DNA of 64,000 bases, taken from assembly GCF_002245625.1 (NCBI RefSeq), contig NZ_NOIG01000008.1, positions 496,001 to 560,000 on the forward strand. The letters run 5' to 3'. Below, one piece after another: positions 52,755-63,620 of the stretch. Position 1 is the first letter of the stretch, and each line of letters begins with the position of its first letter. The position numbers and the translations under genes were made by a program. Source of the DNA: Acidovorax kalamii (lineage in GTDB: Bacteria; Pseudomonadota; Gammaproteobacteria; Burkholderiales; Burkholderiaceae_C). The notes under the pieces were generated by a model, which saw only the letters and a list, made by a program, of their open reading frames with translations, made no database searches and was not told the origin of the DNA.

Positions 52755-53123
52755 TCAGCAACCAGGGCTACGTGGCAGCAACAGCGCCGCCATGCGCCAC
52801 GACAGATCGCGCAGCGCGCGGCGCAGGGCGGGCGACGGCGCTGCGGCTGCACCGGCCGTGCCCGGCACTTCGTGGGGGCAGAAGGCTGCCTCCAGCACCT
52901 GCTGCTTCGCGCTGACCAGCGCCACCCGGTCCCGGGCGCGCAGCGCGCTCATCAGCTGGTCGCGGTGGCGCTGCACGCGGGCGGCCTCGGCCGCCGTCAG
53001 CGTCGTCGCCAATGCCGCCGGGGTGAGGGGGCCTGCGCCCCCTGGGCCCTGGGCCAGGTGTGCGGCCCAGGTGCGAAGGGCTGGTGGGATGCCGTGCTGC
53101 GGGCCCAGGGCTCCGGGTGTCAT
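52755..53123 (-). CDS. Small protein of unknown function downstream of creD
   Basis: 122 residues, soluble, rich in Ala, Arg and Leu, with no signal peptide or clear motif. The ATG at 53123 overlaps the creD stop (ATGA), and a terminator follows, so it is probably the last gene of the creD transcript. The helical TAAEAARVQRHRDQLMSALRARD part may be a coiled coil. Not recognised. Longer readings in this frame are shadows of creD. Confidence 0.55.
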   Translation of the reverse strand: MTPGALGPQHGIPPALRTWAAHLAQGPGGAGPLTPAALATTLTAAEAARVQRHRDQLMSALRARDRVALVSAKQQVLEAAFCPHEVPGTAGAAAAPSPALRRALRDLSWRMAALLLPRSPGC

Positions 53124-54616
53124 GCGGCCTCCGCGCTTGGGGTGACAGGGCGGGCCGGTGCGGTGGGCGCGGCTGGTGTGGGTGGCATGGGCGAGGTGGG
53201 TGGTGTGGACGGTGGCTTGGGCGGCATGGGGCGGCCCGGCGTGCCACCGCTCTGCGACAGCCCATACCAGTTCACCTTGCGCGTCAGCACCATCACCGCC
53301 GCCAGCACCAGGAAGAGTGCAATCGCGCCCACCACCAGCGCCGTCTGCTCCAGCTGCAGCAGCACATACAGCAGGCCATAGAGCAGCGCAATGCCCGCCC
53401 CCAACGGAATGCCCCGCGCCAGGCTGCCCAGCATGTGGCTGGCGTAATAGGCCAGCAGCAGCACACAGGCCGTGGCGGCCACCGCGTACGAAATGCCAAA
53501 CGGCAGGTGCTCCGACAGGCTCACCAGCAGCAGGAAGAAGCTGCACAGCGCGCTGCCCACCAGCAGGTACTGCACCGGGTGCACGCGCAGCTTTTTCATC
53601 AGCTCGAACAGGCCCACGGCCACGAAGGTGAGGGCAATGAACAACACGCCGTACTTGGTGGCGCGGTCCGAGAGGGAATAGGGATTCACCGGGTCGATGA
53701 AGGCCACGCTGAAGCTGTCGGCGCAGTCGCCCGCGTTGCTGCCGGGGGTATGGCCGATGCCGTCCTCTGCGCCTGCCAGGCACACGCGTTTGCCGCTGGC
53801 CACGTCGGCCTGCGCCGTGGTGGCCAGCGACGACAGGCGCCACTGGGCCGAGAAGCCGGTCTTCTTGACCTCACGCTCCGACGGCAGAAAGCGCCCGGCA
53901 AACGAAGGGTGCGGCCAGCTGCTGGTCATCAGCACCTCGGTGTTGCCGCCCAGCGGGACGATGCCCAGGCGTTCCGTTCCCACCAGCTCCAGGTCCAGCG
54001 TGGCTGTCAGGCCGTCGGCCTTGCCACGCACAGACTCCGGCAGCATCGCGTGCAGGCCCCGGCTGTACGTAGGGTGGAAGGTGCCGGGCTTGAGGGCCAT
54101 GGCCTGGTTGCCCAGCGTGAGCTGCGCGGTGCGAATGCCGCGCGCATCGCCCACCGCCATCATCACCACGGGGGCACCACACACCATGCGCGAATTCTTC
54201 ATGGTGGTTTGTGGCAGCAGACTGGTCAGCGGCCCCCATTGCGCCGTCACATGAGCCTTGAGGTTGTAGGTGTTCACCTTGTGCAGGCCGCGCGCCCGCT
54301 CTTCCATCGCGGCGCCGGAGCTGAGCTTGAGCTGCTCGGGCATGGCCGTGAGCAAGAACTCGCGGCGCTGCTCCACCATGCGGCGCTCATCGCCCTTGCC
54401 GGTCTCCACCTCCCAGCTCTCCACGCAGGCGCTGTGGATCATGGGGCCCATCAGCGTCTGTGGCCCGGCCAGGCTCTCGGCCACGCTTTGTGCGGTGATG
54501 CTGCGGTAGCGCAGCCGGTCGCGCACCACATCTTCGATCAGCCCGAGGCCAAAAAGCAGCAGCACGGTGATGGCGGCCAGCGCCGCCAGTTTGGTGAACA
54601 AGGGGTGTTTGAGCAA
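53120..54616 (-). CDS. creD: Inner-membrane protein CreD
   Basis: 498 residues. N-terminal helix LFTKLAALAAITVLLLFGLG, large periplasmic domain (~40-300), then five or six membrane helices and a Pro-rich tail. DRLRYRSITAQSVAESLAGPQTLMGP and the STEAVSLDAL-type C-terminal half fit CreD, an envelope-integrity protein induced by CreBC. A TTG at 54616 gives LKHPLFTK, matching the E. coli N-terminus, with GGAGG five bases upstream; a GTG at 54628 is in frame too. The creB-creC genes lie 500 bases away on the same strand. A Cre-tag-like site is found upstream. Confidence 0.9.
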   Translation of the reverse strand: MLKHPLFTKLAALAAITVLLLFGLGLIEDVVRDRLRYRSITAQSVAESLAGPQTLMGPMIHSACVESWEVETGKGDERRMVEQRREFLLTAMPEQLKLSSGAAMEERARGLHKVNTYNLKAHVTAQWGPLTSLLPQTTMKNSRMVCGAPVVMMAVGDARGIRTAQLTLGNQAMALKPGTFHPTYSRGLHAMLPESVRGKADGLTATLDLELVGTERLGIVPLGGNTEVLMTSSWPHPSFAGRFLPSEREVKKTGFSAQWRLSSLATTAQADVASGKRVCLAGAEDGIGHTPGSNAGDCADSFSVAFIDPVNPYSLSDRATKYGVLFIALTFVAVGLFELMKKLRVHPVQYLLVGSALCSFFLLLVSLSEHLPFGISYAVAATACVLLLAYYASHMLGSLARGIPLGAGIALLYGLLYVLLQLEQTALVVGAIALFLVLAAVMVLTRKVNWYGLSQSGGTPGRPMPPKPPSTPPTSPMPPTPAAPTAPARPVTPSAEAA

Positions 54617-54683
54617 AAGATCCTCCACAAGTGAATGTTGTGGGGGCAGTGTTGTGGCGCGCTGTGAGGGCGCTATGAAGTTT

Positions 54684-54699
54684 GTGAGGTCAGTGTGAA
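54684..54699 (-). promoter_or_regulatory. Cre-tag-like CreB operator upstream of creD
   Basis: Read on the minus strand: TTCAC-N6-CTCAC, against the CreB consensus TTCAC-N6-TTCAC, nine of ten defined bases. It lies about 55-70 bases before creD, in the creD/lipoprotein divergent region. Good support for CreBC control. Confidence 0.7.
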
Positions 54700-54748
54700 G
54701 TCGCCCTGCTTCGGGCGGGTAGCATGGGGGCAGAAGAGGGGGATCGCC

Positions 54749-55093
54749 ATGTCATATCGACCTGACAACCGGCTTGGCCGGACCGTGGGCAGCCTGCTCC
54801 CGTTGCTGCTCCTGGCAGCGTGCGGAACGCCGGCTTACCCCGACGATGACGCCGTGCGCGAGCGCTTCCAGATGGAGTACCGCAACGCGAAGTGCGAGTT
54901 GGCCAAGATCCATGCGGCCAAGCGCCAGCCCGACCATGCGGGCTACCGGATCATCCATGTCCGCATTGAGGCGCGTTGCAAAAGCCCTGAGGAAACCCTG
55001 GTGCGCAAGCAAATCTGGCAGCTCAGCCGCGAGCGGCCCACAATGCTGCAGGGGGCCTGGCGCTGGGAGCCGGGAGGAGAAATTTCCGATTGA
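54749..55093 (+). CDS. Small lipoprotein of unknown function, within the cre locus
   Basis: 114 residues. Signal peptide (GRTVGSLLPLLLLAAC, lipobox LAAC, Cys near 31), then a domain with two further cysteines (NAKCELAKI, EARCKSPEE). GAGGGGGA before ATG 54749. Divergent from creD and convergent with creC, so it sits between the two parts of the cre system and could share the Cre-tag region with creD. Family not recognised. Confidence 0.65.
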   Translation: MSYRPDNRLGRTVGSLLPLLLLAACGTPAYPDDDAVRERFQMEYRNAKCELAKIHAAKRQPDHAGYRIIHVRIEARCKSPEETLVRKQIWQLSRERPTMLQGAWRWEPGGEISD

Positions 55094-55117
55094 ACGCTGG
55101 TCGCCAGCTCATCCCGC

Positions 55118-56587
55118 TCATCCCGCCGATTCGAACTCCAGCACGACCCGGAACCCCGGCGGCGTGTTGCGCGCCACCATGCGGCCCCCGTGCAGGGTCA
55201 TCACCCGCCGCACAATCGCCAGCCCCAGCCCTGATCCACTGCGCTCGCCGCCCGGCCGTGCGGTGGTGAAAAAGCGCTCGCCCAGGCGCGGCAGTGCGTA
55301 GTCGGGCACACCGGGGCCACTGTCCTGCACGGCCACCGCGGCGCCGTCCAGTTCCACCCGCACCGTGCTGCCTGCGGGCGCAAAGTCGATGGCGTTGTCC
55401 AGCAGGTTGGTCAGCGCCAGCGTCACCAGTTCGGCCTCCCACGGGCCGCTGGTGCCGTGCCCTTGCAGCGCCAGGGTGATGCCACGTTGGCCCGCGCGGG
55501 CGCGGGTCTGGGCAATGGCGGCCTCGGCGCAGTCGTGCAGCGCCACGGGCGCGCGGCCTTCGGCGTGCTGGCGCTGCTCCAGCTTGGACAGCTCCAGCAG
55601 CCGGTCGATGATGCGCTGCAGGCGCTCGCTTTGCTGCACCACCTGGGTCGCAAACTCGGCGCGGTCGGCGGTGGGCAGCTCGTCCTGCAGCAGCTCGCCC
55701 GCGCCCCGGATGGCGGCCACGGGGCTTTTGAGCTCGTGCGTGAGCGCGCGCACATAGCCCTCGATGTAGTCGCGCCCTTCCAGCCGCGCGCGCATGCGGT
55801 CCATGGCGCGGGCCAGGTCGCCCAGCTCGCCGGGTACCTCTGGCACGGCCAGGGCCGTGGGGGGCGGCAGGTTCGGGTCGTGGCGTTCGCCGTCGGCCGG
55901 GCCCTGCACGCTCAGGGCGTAGTCGCGCAGGCGGCGCACGTTCCACACCATCCACAGCGTCACCGCCACGCCCACGGCGGCCGACAGCGCCAGCAGCAGC
56001 AGCCCGCCCATGAACACCTTGCGCTCGGCCCGGTCGATAAAGCGCTGCACCGTGCGCGTAGGCTTGGCCACGGTCAGCACGCCCGCGATCTGGCTGTTCA
56101 CATAGATGGGCGCGGCCACATGCATCACGCCGCTGGTGTCGTCGTCCTCCACATCGCGGGTGGAGCGTGCGCCGTACTCGCCGCGCAGCGTGCGCGCCAC
56201 ATCGCGCCAGCGCGAGTAGTCGGCGCCCACGGCGCGGTTTTCCGAGTCGAACAGCACGCGGCCGGTGGTGTCGGTCACATAGATGCGGTAGTCGAGCGAC
56301 TGCTTGGAAAAGCCCCAGATCGCCGCATCAATGGGCCGCGTGGCATAGCGGCGCACATGCTGGGCAAACGGGCTGGTGCTGCTGTTGTCGGCCCCCGCCG
56401 CCAGCCGCCCAGCCGCCAGGTCTTCGCTGGCCAGCTCGGCCAGGATGTTGGCCGTGTCCACCATCATGTCCTCCATCACCTCGCGCACGCTGGGCTTGAT
56501 CTCGGCCATAAACACGCGCAGCACAAAAAACGCGGCGATGCCGTTGATGAGGAAGAAGGCAAACAGCAGTCGGATGCCGAGGCGCAT
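55118..56587 (-). CDS. creC: Sensor histidine kinase CreC
   Basis: 489 residues. N-terminal transmembrane helix (~7-25), periplasmic sensor region (~28-190, CreC type with YVTDTTGRVLFDS), second helix near 195, HAMP, then the kinase: H-box ALTHELKSPVAAIRGA, N-box NLLDNAIDF, G1 DSGPGVPD, G2 GSGLGLAI. Partner of creB upstream (64-base gap holding a short repeat). It responds to envelope or carbon-source signals in other bacteria. Length and domains match CreC. Confidence 0.9.
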   Translation of the reverse strand: MRLGIRLLFAFFLINGIAAFFVLRVFMAEIKPSVREVMEDMMVDTANILAELASEDLAAGRLAAGADNSSTSPFAQHVRRYATRPIDAAIWGFSKQSLDYRIYVTDTTGRVLFDSENRAVGADYSRWRDVARTLRGEYGARSTRDVEDDDTSGVMHVAAPIYVNSQIAGVLTVAKPTRTVQRFIDRAERKVFMGGLLLLALSAAVGVAVTLWMVWNVRRLRDYALSVQGPADGERHDPNLPPPTALAVPEVPGELGDLARAMDRMRARLEGRDYIEGYVRALTHELKSPVAAIRGAGELLQDELPTADRAEFATQVVQQSERLQRIIDRLLELSKLEQRQHAEGRAPVALHDCAEAAIAQTRARAGQRGITLALQGHGTSGPWEAELVTLALTNLLDNAIDFAPAGSTVRVELDGAAVAVQDSGPGVPDYALPRLGERFFTTARPGGERSGSGLGLAIVRRVMTLHGGRMVARNTPPGFRVVLEFESAG

Positions 56588-56650
56588 GGTGTTACTTCAA
56601 AAACAATAGCTGTCTGCGCTTTATGGACAGGCGGTAGTGGCCAATTTGGC
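56588..56650 (+). repeat. Short dispersed repeat (ATAGCT family), copy between creB and creC
   Basis: AAAAACAATAGCTGTCTGCG, then TTATGGACAGGCGGTAGTGGCC. Occupies the whole creB-creC gap and so may limit read-through or stabilise the message. Confidence 0.7.
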
Positions 56651-56651
56651 G

Positions 56652-57359
56652 TTAGATGTCCAGGCAGTAACCCATGCCTCGGTGCGTGCTGATGTATTCA
56701 CGCCCCGGGTCCAGCTCGCGCAGCTTGGCGCGCAGGGTCTTGATGTGGGTGTCCACCGTGCGGTCGGTGCTTTCGCTGTCGTCGCCCCAGGCGGCGGCCA
56801 GCAGGGCGTCGCGCGAGTGGATGCGGCCTGCACCGCGCAGCAGGTGGGACAGCAGGCGGTACTCGCGCCGGGTCAGTGGCAGGGCCTGGCCGCGCAGGCT
56901 GATGCGCTGGCCGGCCTCGTCGTCGTGGAAGGGTGCAGCGGGTGAGGCGGCGGGTGCTGCGGCCGGGTGGCCGTTGCCGTTTCCGTGACCCGCGCGGCGC
57001 AGCAGCGCCTTCACGCGCGCGGCCAGTTCGCGCGGGCTGAAGGGTTTGGTGAGGTAGTCGTCCGCGCCCAGCTCCAGGCCCAGCACGCGGTCGATCTCTT
57101 CGCCGTGGGCGCTGAGCATCAGCACGGGCAGGGCGGCTGTGGGCGGCGCATTGCGCACGTCGCGCAGCAGGTCCAGCCCGCTGCCGTCGGGCAGGCCCAC
57201 GTCCAGCACCAGCAGGTCAAAACGTGCGCGCTGCAGCTGCTGGCGCGCGTCGTGCACCAGCAGGCTGTGCGTCACCAGCAGCCCGTCGCGTTCCAGCGCG
57301 TAGGCCACGGTGCGGGCAATGGCGGGGTCGTCTTCGAGCAGCAGCAGGCGGGCAGACAT
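56652..57359 (-). CDS. creB: Response regulator CreB
   Basis: 235 residues, OmpR family. Receiver (1-120) with E9-D10-D11, phospho-acceptor D53 in LDVGLPDGSG, KPF motif; then a winged-helix output domain (~140-235, ISLRGQALPLTRREYRLLSHLL and DRTVDTHIKTLRAKLRELDPG). A Gly/His/Asn-rich linker (~122-140) is longer than usual. Pairs with creC and, with the site upstream of creD, forms a complete regulatory circuit. Confidence 0.9.
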   Translation of the reverse strand: MSARLLLLEDDPAIARTVAYALERDGLLVTHSLLVHDARQQLQRARFDLLVLDVGLPDGSGLDLLRDVRNAPPTAALPVLMLSAHGEEIDRVLGLELGADDYLTKPFSPRELAARVKALLRRAGHGNGNGHPAAAPAASPAAPFHDDEAGQRISLRGQALPLTRREYRLLSHLLRGAGRIHSRDALLAAAWGDDSESTDRTVDTHIKTLRAKLRELDPGREYISTHRGMGYCLDI

Positions 57360-57365
57360 GGACGG

Positions 57366-58001
57366 TCAGCGCGCGATCAGTACGGGGAAAATCTTGCCCA
57401 GCCCGTCCGCCATCACCTCCACCGCCAGCGCGGCCAGGATCAAGCCCATCAGGCGGGTCATCACGTTGATGCCGGTCTTGCCCAGCACGCGTGCAATCGG
57501 GTCGGCCAGCGAAAAACACACGGCGGTGGCCAGCGCGATGACCACGCCGTAACCCACCAGCGTGGCGGTCTGCCACACGCCCTGGGCGCGGTCGGCGTAG
57601 ATCACCACGGTGGACATGCTGGCCGGGCCGGTGAGCAGCGGGATGGTGAGTGGCACCACGGCAATGCTGCTGCCCGCTGCGGCTTTCTCTGCCCCTTCTT
57701 CATACTCGTTGGTGCTGGGCTTGGCCTCGGCGGGCTGGGCGTTGAGCATGTTCATCGCGCTGATGAGCAGCAGCATGCCGCCACCCACCTGGAAGCTCTG
57801 CAGCGAGATGTTGAAAAAATCCAGAATCTGCAGGCCCAGCAGCGCACAGGCCGCAATCACGCAGAACACGCTGAAGCTGGCCACCTGGATGGTGCGGCGC
57901 CGCTGCGCGTAGGAGAAGCCCTGGGTGTAGTGGATGAAAAACGGGACGATGGCCAGCGGGTTCACGATGGCCAGCAGGGTGATAAGAGGTTTCAGGTCCA
58001 T
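57366..58001 (-). CDS. MarC family integral membrane protein
   Basis: 211 residues, six predicted helices. The start MDLKPLITLLAIVNPLAIVPFF is typical of MarC/YchE, as is AGSSIAVVPLTIPLLTGPASMSTVVIY in the middle and LMGLILAALAVEVMADGL at the end. Function of the family is unsettled; a role in amino-acid efflux has been suggested. Its ATG overlaps the stop of the SDR gene. No marRAB genes are here. Confidence 0.92.
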   Translation of the reverse strand: MDLKPLITLLAIVNPLAIVPFFIHYTQGFSYAQRRRTIQVASFSVFCVIAACALLGLQILDFFNISLQSFQVGGGMLLLISAMNMLNAQPAEAKPSTNEYEEGAEKAAAGSSIAVVPLTIPLLTGPASMSTVVIYADRAQGVWQTATLVGYGVVIALATAVCFSLADPIARVLGKTGINVMTRLMGLILAALAVEVMADGLGKIFPVLIAR

Positions 58002-58747
58002 CAGCGTCCTCCAGAGACTTCAAGCAATGACATGGTGGTGTAAGGCGAAGCATCCGACATCAGCCACACGATGGCCTCGGCCACTTCCTCGGCGGTGCCG
58101 CCGCGCAACATGGGCACCTGGTGGGCCAGGTCGCGCACGCGGTCCGGCAGGCCGCCGCTGGCGTGGATGTCGGTTTCGATGAGGCCCGGGCGCACGGCAT
58201 TCACGCGGATGCCTTCTGCCGCCACCTCACGCGCCAGGCCCACGGTGAAGGTGTCGATGGCGCCCTTGGCCGCCGCGTAGTCCACATACTGGTGGGCCGC
58301 GCCCAGCCGCGCGGCGGCGCTGGAGACGTTGACGATGCTGCCACCCGCTCCGCCGTGTTTCGCGCTCATGCGGCGCACGGCTTCGCGTGCGCAGATGAAA
58401 CTGCCGATCACGTTGATGTCGAACATGCGGCGCAGGCGCGCCACGCTCATCTCGTCCACCCGCTGGGTGGTGTCCACCACGCCCGCGTTGTTCACCAGTG
58501 CCGTGATGCGGCCCAGTTGCGCGTCGATGGTGGCAAACATGGCCAGCACCTGGGCCTCGTCGGCCACATCGGCCTGCACGGCCAGGGCGGTGCCGCCTGC
58601 GGCGCGGATCTGCTGCACCACCGCATCGGCGGCGGCCTGGTTGCCCTGGTAGTTCACCGCTACCGCCCATCCCTGGCGTGCCGCCAGCAGGGCGGTAGCG
58701 GCGCCAATGCCTCGGCTGGCACCGGTGATTAAGGCGATCTTGTCCAT
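58001..58747 (-). CDS. Short-chain dehydrogenase/reductase (SDR)
   Basis: 248 residues, classical SDR. Cofactor motif TGASRGIGAAT, NNAG in ALVNNAGVV, catalytic Ser in VNVSSAAARLG and YxxxK in VDYAAAKGAID, followed by VNAVRPGLIETD. Length is standard. It should reduce or oxidise a hydroxyl or keto group with NAD(P)H, perhaps like glucose 1-dehydrogenase or 3-oxoacyl-ACP reductase. Start ATG 58747; a longer reading runs into the divergent region. Co-transcribed with marC. Confidence 0.93.
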   Translation of the reverse strand: MDKIALITGASRGIGAATALLAARQGWAVAVNYQGNQAAADAVVQQIRAAGGTALAVQADVADEAQVLAMFATIDAQLGRITALVNNAGVVDTTQRVDEMSVARLRRMFDINVIGSFICAREAVRRMSAKHGGAGGSIVNVSSAAARLGAAHQYVDYAAAKGAIDTFTVGLAREVAAEGIRVNAVRPGLIETDIHASGGLPDRVRDLAHQVPMLRGGTAEEVAEAIVWLMSDASPYTTMSLLEVSGGR

Positions 58748-58863
58748 GAAATCGGGGTCTCCTGCAAGAATGGCGCATTGGAACAGGTTCTGCGTGCTGC
58801 GGGCAGCGGTTTGCAGCAGGCACACCGCCACTTCGGCGCATTTTTTATCAAGGAGATTGCAGC

Positions 58864-59553
58864 ATGGGACAGTTTGTCGATCTGACTTCGGGTGACGGTT
58901 TTGTATTTCCGGCCTGGGTGGCCCAGCCCGATGCCGCACCGCGCGGCGCCGTGGTGGTGCTGCAGGAGATTTTTGGCGTGAACTCCCACATCCGCGCCGT
59001 GGCCGACCGCTTTGCGGCGCGTGGCTACCTGGCGGTGGCGCCTTCGACCTTCCACCGCGTGAAACCGGGCGTGGAGCTGGGCTACACCGGTGAAGACATG
59101 CAGGCCGGCATGGGCCTGAAGGCTGCTGTGGAGGCGCTGCCCGCCCCCGGCGTGATGCCCGACATCCAGGCCGCCATCGACTACGCCGCCGCGCAAAGCG
59201 GCCGCAAGGTGGGCATCGTGGGCTTTTGCTGGGGCGGGCTGCTGACCTGGCGCGCGGCCTGTACGCTCAACGGTCTGTCGGCCGCCGTGCCCTACTACGG
59301 CGGCGGCATGACCAGCCCCGACGAAGCCGCCCGCCAGCCCCGCGTGCCCGTGCTGGCGCACTTTGGCGAGCGCGACCATTGGATCCCCGTGGACAGCGTG
59401 CAGGCCTTTGCCCGCGCCCAGCCGGGTGCCGAGGTGCACATCTACGCCGCCGACCACGGCTTCAACTGCGACCAGCGCGGCAGCTACGACGAGCCCTCGG
59501 CCATGACCGCACGCGACCGCACCCTGGCGTTCTTCGACAAGCACTTGGCCTGA
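58864..59553 (+). CDS. Dienelactone hydrolase family protein
   Basis: 229 residues. The DLH triad C122 (GFCWGG), D171 (ERDHW) and H198 (ADHGF), with E35 (LQEIFGVN) that holds the Cys, is complete. Dienelactone hydrolases open lactone rings in chloroaromatic degradation, but many homologues are general. No chlorocatechol genes are nearby. AAGGAG before ATG 58864 fixes the start. Divergent from the SDR gene with a 116-base gap. Confidence 0.92.
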   Translation: MGQFVDLTSGDGFVFPAWVAQPDAAPRGAVVVLQEIFGVNSHIRAVADRFAARGYLAVAPSTFHRVKPGVELGYTGEDMQAGMGLKAAVEALPAPGVMPDIQAAIDYAAAQSGRKVGIVGFCWGGLLTWRAACTLNGLSAAVPYYGGGMTSPDEAARQPRVPVLAHFGERDHWIPVDSVQAFARAQPGAEVHIYAADHGFNCDQRGSYDEPSAMTARDRTLAFFDKHLA

Positions 59554-59596
59554 TACAACCAACACCCACCTACCAACGCATCTACCGGGGGTTGCC

Positions 59597-60514
59597 ATGG
59601 AAAAATTCAAGCTTTTTGGACCCCTGGCGTGCATCCAGCAAACGCTGATAGCTATCTTTTTGGTAGCAATTGGCGCCAGCGCCCACGCGGCCGACTACGC
59701 CGGCCCCTTGTTCGATGCCCACCTGCACTACAACGAGGAGGCCTGGGACGGCAAAACCGGCCCGCATCCGCCCGCCGATGTGCTCGCGCGCATGAAGGCC
59801 AGCGGTGTGCGCGCCATCGTGGCCAATTCGCGGCCCAACGCGGGTTCGCTCACGCTGGCGGGCCTGCCGCAGACACGCGAGGCAGGCGTCACCGTCGTGC
59901 CCTTTGTGCGGCTGTACCGCAACCGGGCCGACTACTCCGGCTGGTTTGCCGACGAGAGCATCTACACCATGGTGCAGACCGAACTGGCGCGCGGCACGGC
60001 GGCCGGGCCGTATCGGGGCATTGGCGAATTCCACCTGTACGACAGCGCCAATGCCAACGGCCCCGTGGCCCAGAAGCTCATGGCCCTGGCCGAAGAGCGC
60101 GACCTGGTAGTGCTGGCCCATGTGGACGATGTGGCCATCGACCTGCTCATGGCCAACACGCCGTCGAAGGGCCAGAAGGTGCGCCTGATCTGGGCACACA
60201 CCGGCATCGGCGGCGCGCCGGTGGAGCGGGTGGACGCACTGATGGCGCGCTACCCCGGCCTGGTGGGCGAACTCTCGTACCGCCCCGGCCTGGTGTGTGA
60301 CGACAACCAGCTGTGCCCCGCCTGGCGTGCGCTGCTGCTCAAGTACCCCACGCGCTTCGTGATCGGCTCGGACACCTGGGTGAATCAGCGCTGGCAACAC
60401 TACGAAAGCCTGATGCAGGGCTACCGCCAGTGGCTGGGCGGCCTGCCTGCCGATGTGGCGCGCAAGATTGCGTGGGACAACGGGGCGGGGTTGTTCGGGG
60501 TGGCCAGGCCGTGA
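59597..60514 (+). CDS. Secreted amidohydrolase (TIM-barrel, metal-dependent)
   Basis: 305 residues: signal peptide (cleavage near AHA, residue 31), then an amidohydrolase-2-like TIM barrel. [12 protein letters not shown] holds the first two metal His ligands, VLAHVD and IWAHTGIGG further ones, and VIGSDTW the Asp at the C-terminal end. Substrate is unknown. The hydrophobic core of the signal peptide (residues 13-26) is encoded by a copy of the short dispersed repeat. Follows the dienelactone hydrolase by 43 bases and may be co-transcribed. Confidence 0.85.
   Translation: MEKFKLFGPLACIQQTLIAIFLVAIGASAHAADYAGPLFDAHLHYNEEAWDGKTGPHPPADVLARMKASGVRAIVANSRPNAGSLTLAGLPQTREAGVTVVPFVRLYRNRADYSGWFADESIYTMVQTELARGTAAGPYRGIGEFHLYDSANANGPVAQKLMALAEERDLVVLAHVDDVAIDLLMANTPSKGQKVRLIWAHTGIGGAPVERVDALMARYPGLVGELSYRPGLVCDDNQLCPAWRALLLKYPTRFVIGSDTWVNQRWQHYESLMQGYRQWLGGLPADVARKIAWDNGAGLFGVARP
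59635..59674 (+). repeat. Short dispersed repeat (ATAGCT family), copy inside a signal-peptide coding region
   Basis: ACGCTGATAGCTATCTTTTT, then GGTAGCAATTGGCGCC. Same core as other copies; translated as [11 protein letters not shown] in the amidohydrolase signal peptide. Confidence 0.6.
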
Positions 60515-60526
60515 GCTGACAATTGC

Positions 60527-60601
60527 TGGGGTATGGGGCTCGTCCCCTCGCTGCCGTTTCGCTGGCAGCCATTGAAACCGGCGCAGCCGCTCAGGGGGTT
60601 G
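60527..60601 (-). repeat. Long GC-rich dispersed repeat, partial copy in reverse
   Basis: On the minus strand reads CAACCCCCTGAGCGGCTGCG, identical to the left block of the copy at 27311, then diverges. Lies between the convergent amidohydrolase and CorA genes. Confidence 0.6.
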
Positions 60602-61756
60602 TCACCGAGTTCTGGCCAAATACCGCTTGCGCCAGAACACCAGCACCAGCGCCAGCGCGATGAACACCATCGACCCCAGCGCCCACCAGAAGCCGTCGGC
60701 CTTGTGGATGAGCGGGATGAAGTCGAAGTTCATGCCAAAAATCCCCGCAATCAGGTTCAGCGGCAGGAACACGGCGGTGAGCGCGGTGAGCGTGCGCATG
60801 ATGTCGTTGGTGCGGTTGCTCTGCACCGAAAAGTGCATCTGCACGGCGGTTTCGGTGCTCTGCTCCAGCCGCCGCACATGGTGCACCACGCGCTCGATGT
60901 GCTCCAGCACGTCGCGGCTGCGCACCTTGAGCAGGTCCAGCTCGCGCAGGCCTGCGGGGGTGTCGGGCAGGGTCCAGGTTTCCAGCGCGTCGATCCAGTC
61001 CTGCACGGCGGTGCGCTGGTCCTCGCAGATCTCGTCGAGCATGTGCAGCGACAGGCGCGCTTCGAGCAGCGAGTTCCAGTTGACGTAGCGCGCGCGGGGC
61101 TTGAGCAGCTCGGTCTGCCAGTGGTCCAGCTGGCGCGTGAGTTCGCGGCGCAGGTCCAGGTAGCCGTCCACCATCTGGTTGACCACGCGCAGCATGAGGT
61201 CGGCCGGGCTGGTGGGCACGCGGGCACCGGCCGCCGGGTTGCTGCGGCCCTCGCCGTTGGTGCTGGCGGCGGGTGCCGATGCCAGCAGCCGCGTGGCATA
61301 GGCATCGCGCACGGCGCAGTCGCTGGGGTGCACGGTCAGCAGCAACTGGTCGAACACGGCAAAACCCACAGGGCTGGTGTCGATGCGGCGCAGCACGGGT
61401 GGGCCGTTGCGCCGCGCGGGGCTCTCCGCCGGGGCCACAGGCGAAGGCGCAGGAACTGGCGCCGGGGGCTGGGCCGCCCCGTCGCCCTGTGCCGTGGCCA
61501 GGCGGCGGAACACCAGCAGGTCGTACTGCGAGGTGTAGTCGTAGTGCGAGGGCAGCTGGGCGTTGAGCAGGTCGGACACATGCAGGTCCACCAGCTGCAG
61601 CCCCACCAGGGCCTGCAGGCTCGCCTGGATCTCGGCCAGCCGCGCCTGGAACACCGGGCGCGCGCAGGCGATCCAGACAAAACCCTGGGCGGGCATGTGT
61701 GTGGGCAGCTCGGCCAGCTCCTGCACGCTGCCGCTGTGGATGTGGAAGATGCGCAT
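60602..61756 (-). CDS. CorA-family magnesium/divalent cation transporter
   Basis: 384 residues: large cytoplasmic N-terminal domain, then two C-terminal helices. The ion-selectivity motif GMN is present in LIAGIFGMNFDFIP, followed by a second helix and basic end. A Pro/Ala-rich insert (~92-115) interrupts the N-terminal domain. Start ATG 61756 chosen (an ATG at 61765 is also in frame). CorA proteins take up Mg2+, Co2+ or Ni2+; ZntB relatives export Zn2+. Gene order relative to hemB gives no functional hint. Confidence 0.9.
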   Translation of the reverse strand: MRIFHIHSGSVQELAELPTHMPAQGFVWIACARPVFQARLAEIQASLQALVGLQLVDLHVSDLLNAQLPSHYDYTSQYDLLVFRRLATAQGDGAAQPPAPVPAPSPVAPAESPARRNGPPVLRRIDTSPVGFAVFDQLLLTVHPSDCAVRDAYATRLLASAPAASTNGEGRSNPAAGARVPTSPADLMLRVVNQMVDGYLDLRRELTRQLDHWQTELLKPRARYVNWNSLLEARLSLHMLDEICEDQRTAVQDWIDALETWTLPDTPAGLRELDLLKVRSRDVLEHIERVVHHVRRLEQSTETAVQMHFSVQSNRTNDIMRTLTALTAVFLPLNLIAGIFGMNFDFIPLIHKADGFWWALGSMVFIALALVLVFWRKRYLARTR

Positions 61757-61769
61757 GAACAACAAGGCC

Positions 61770-63601
<1,832 letters not shown>

Positions 63602-63620
63602 TGGTGCAGGGCTGACGCTG

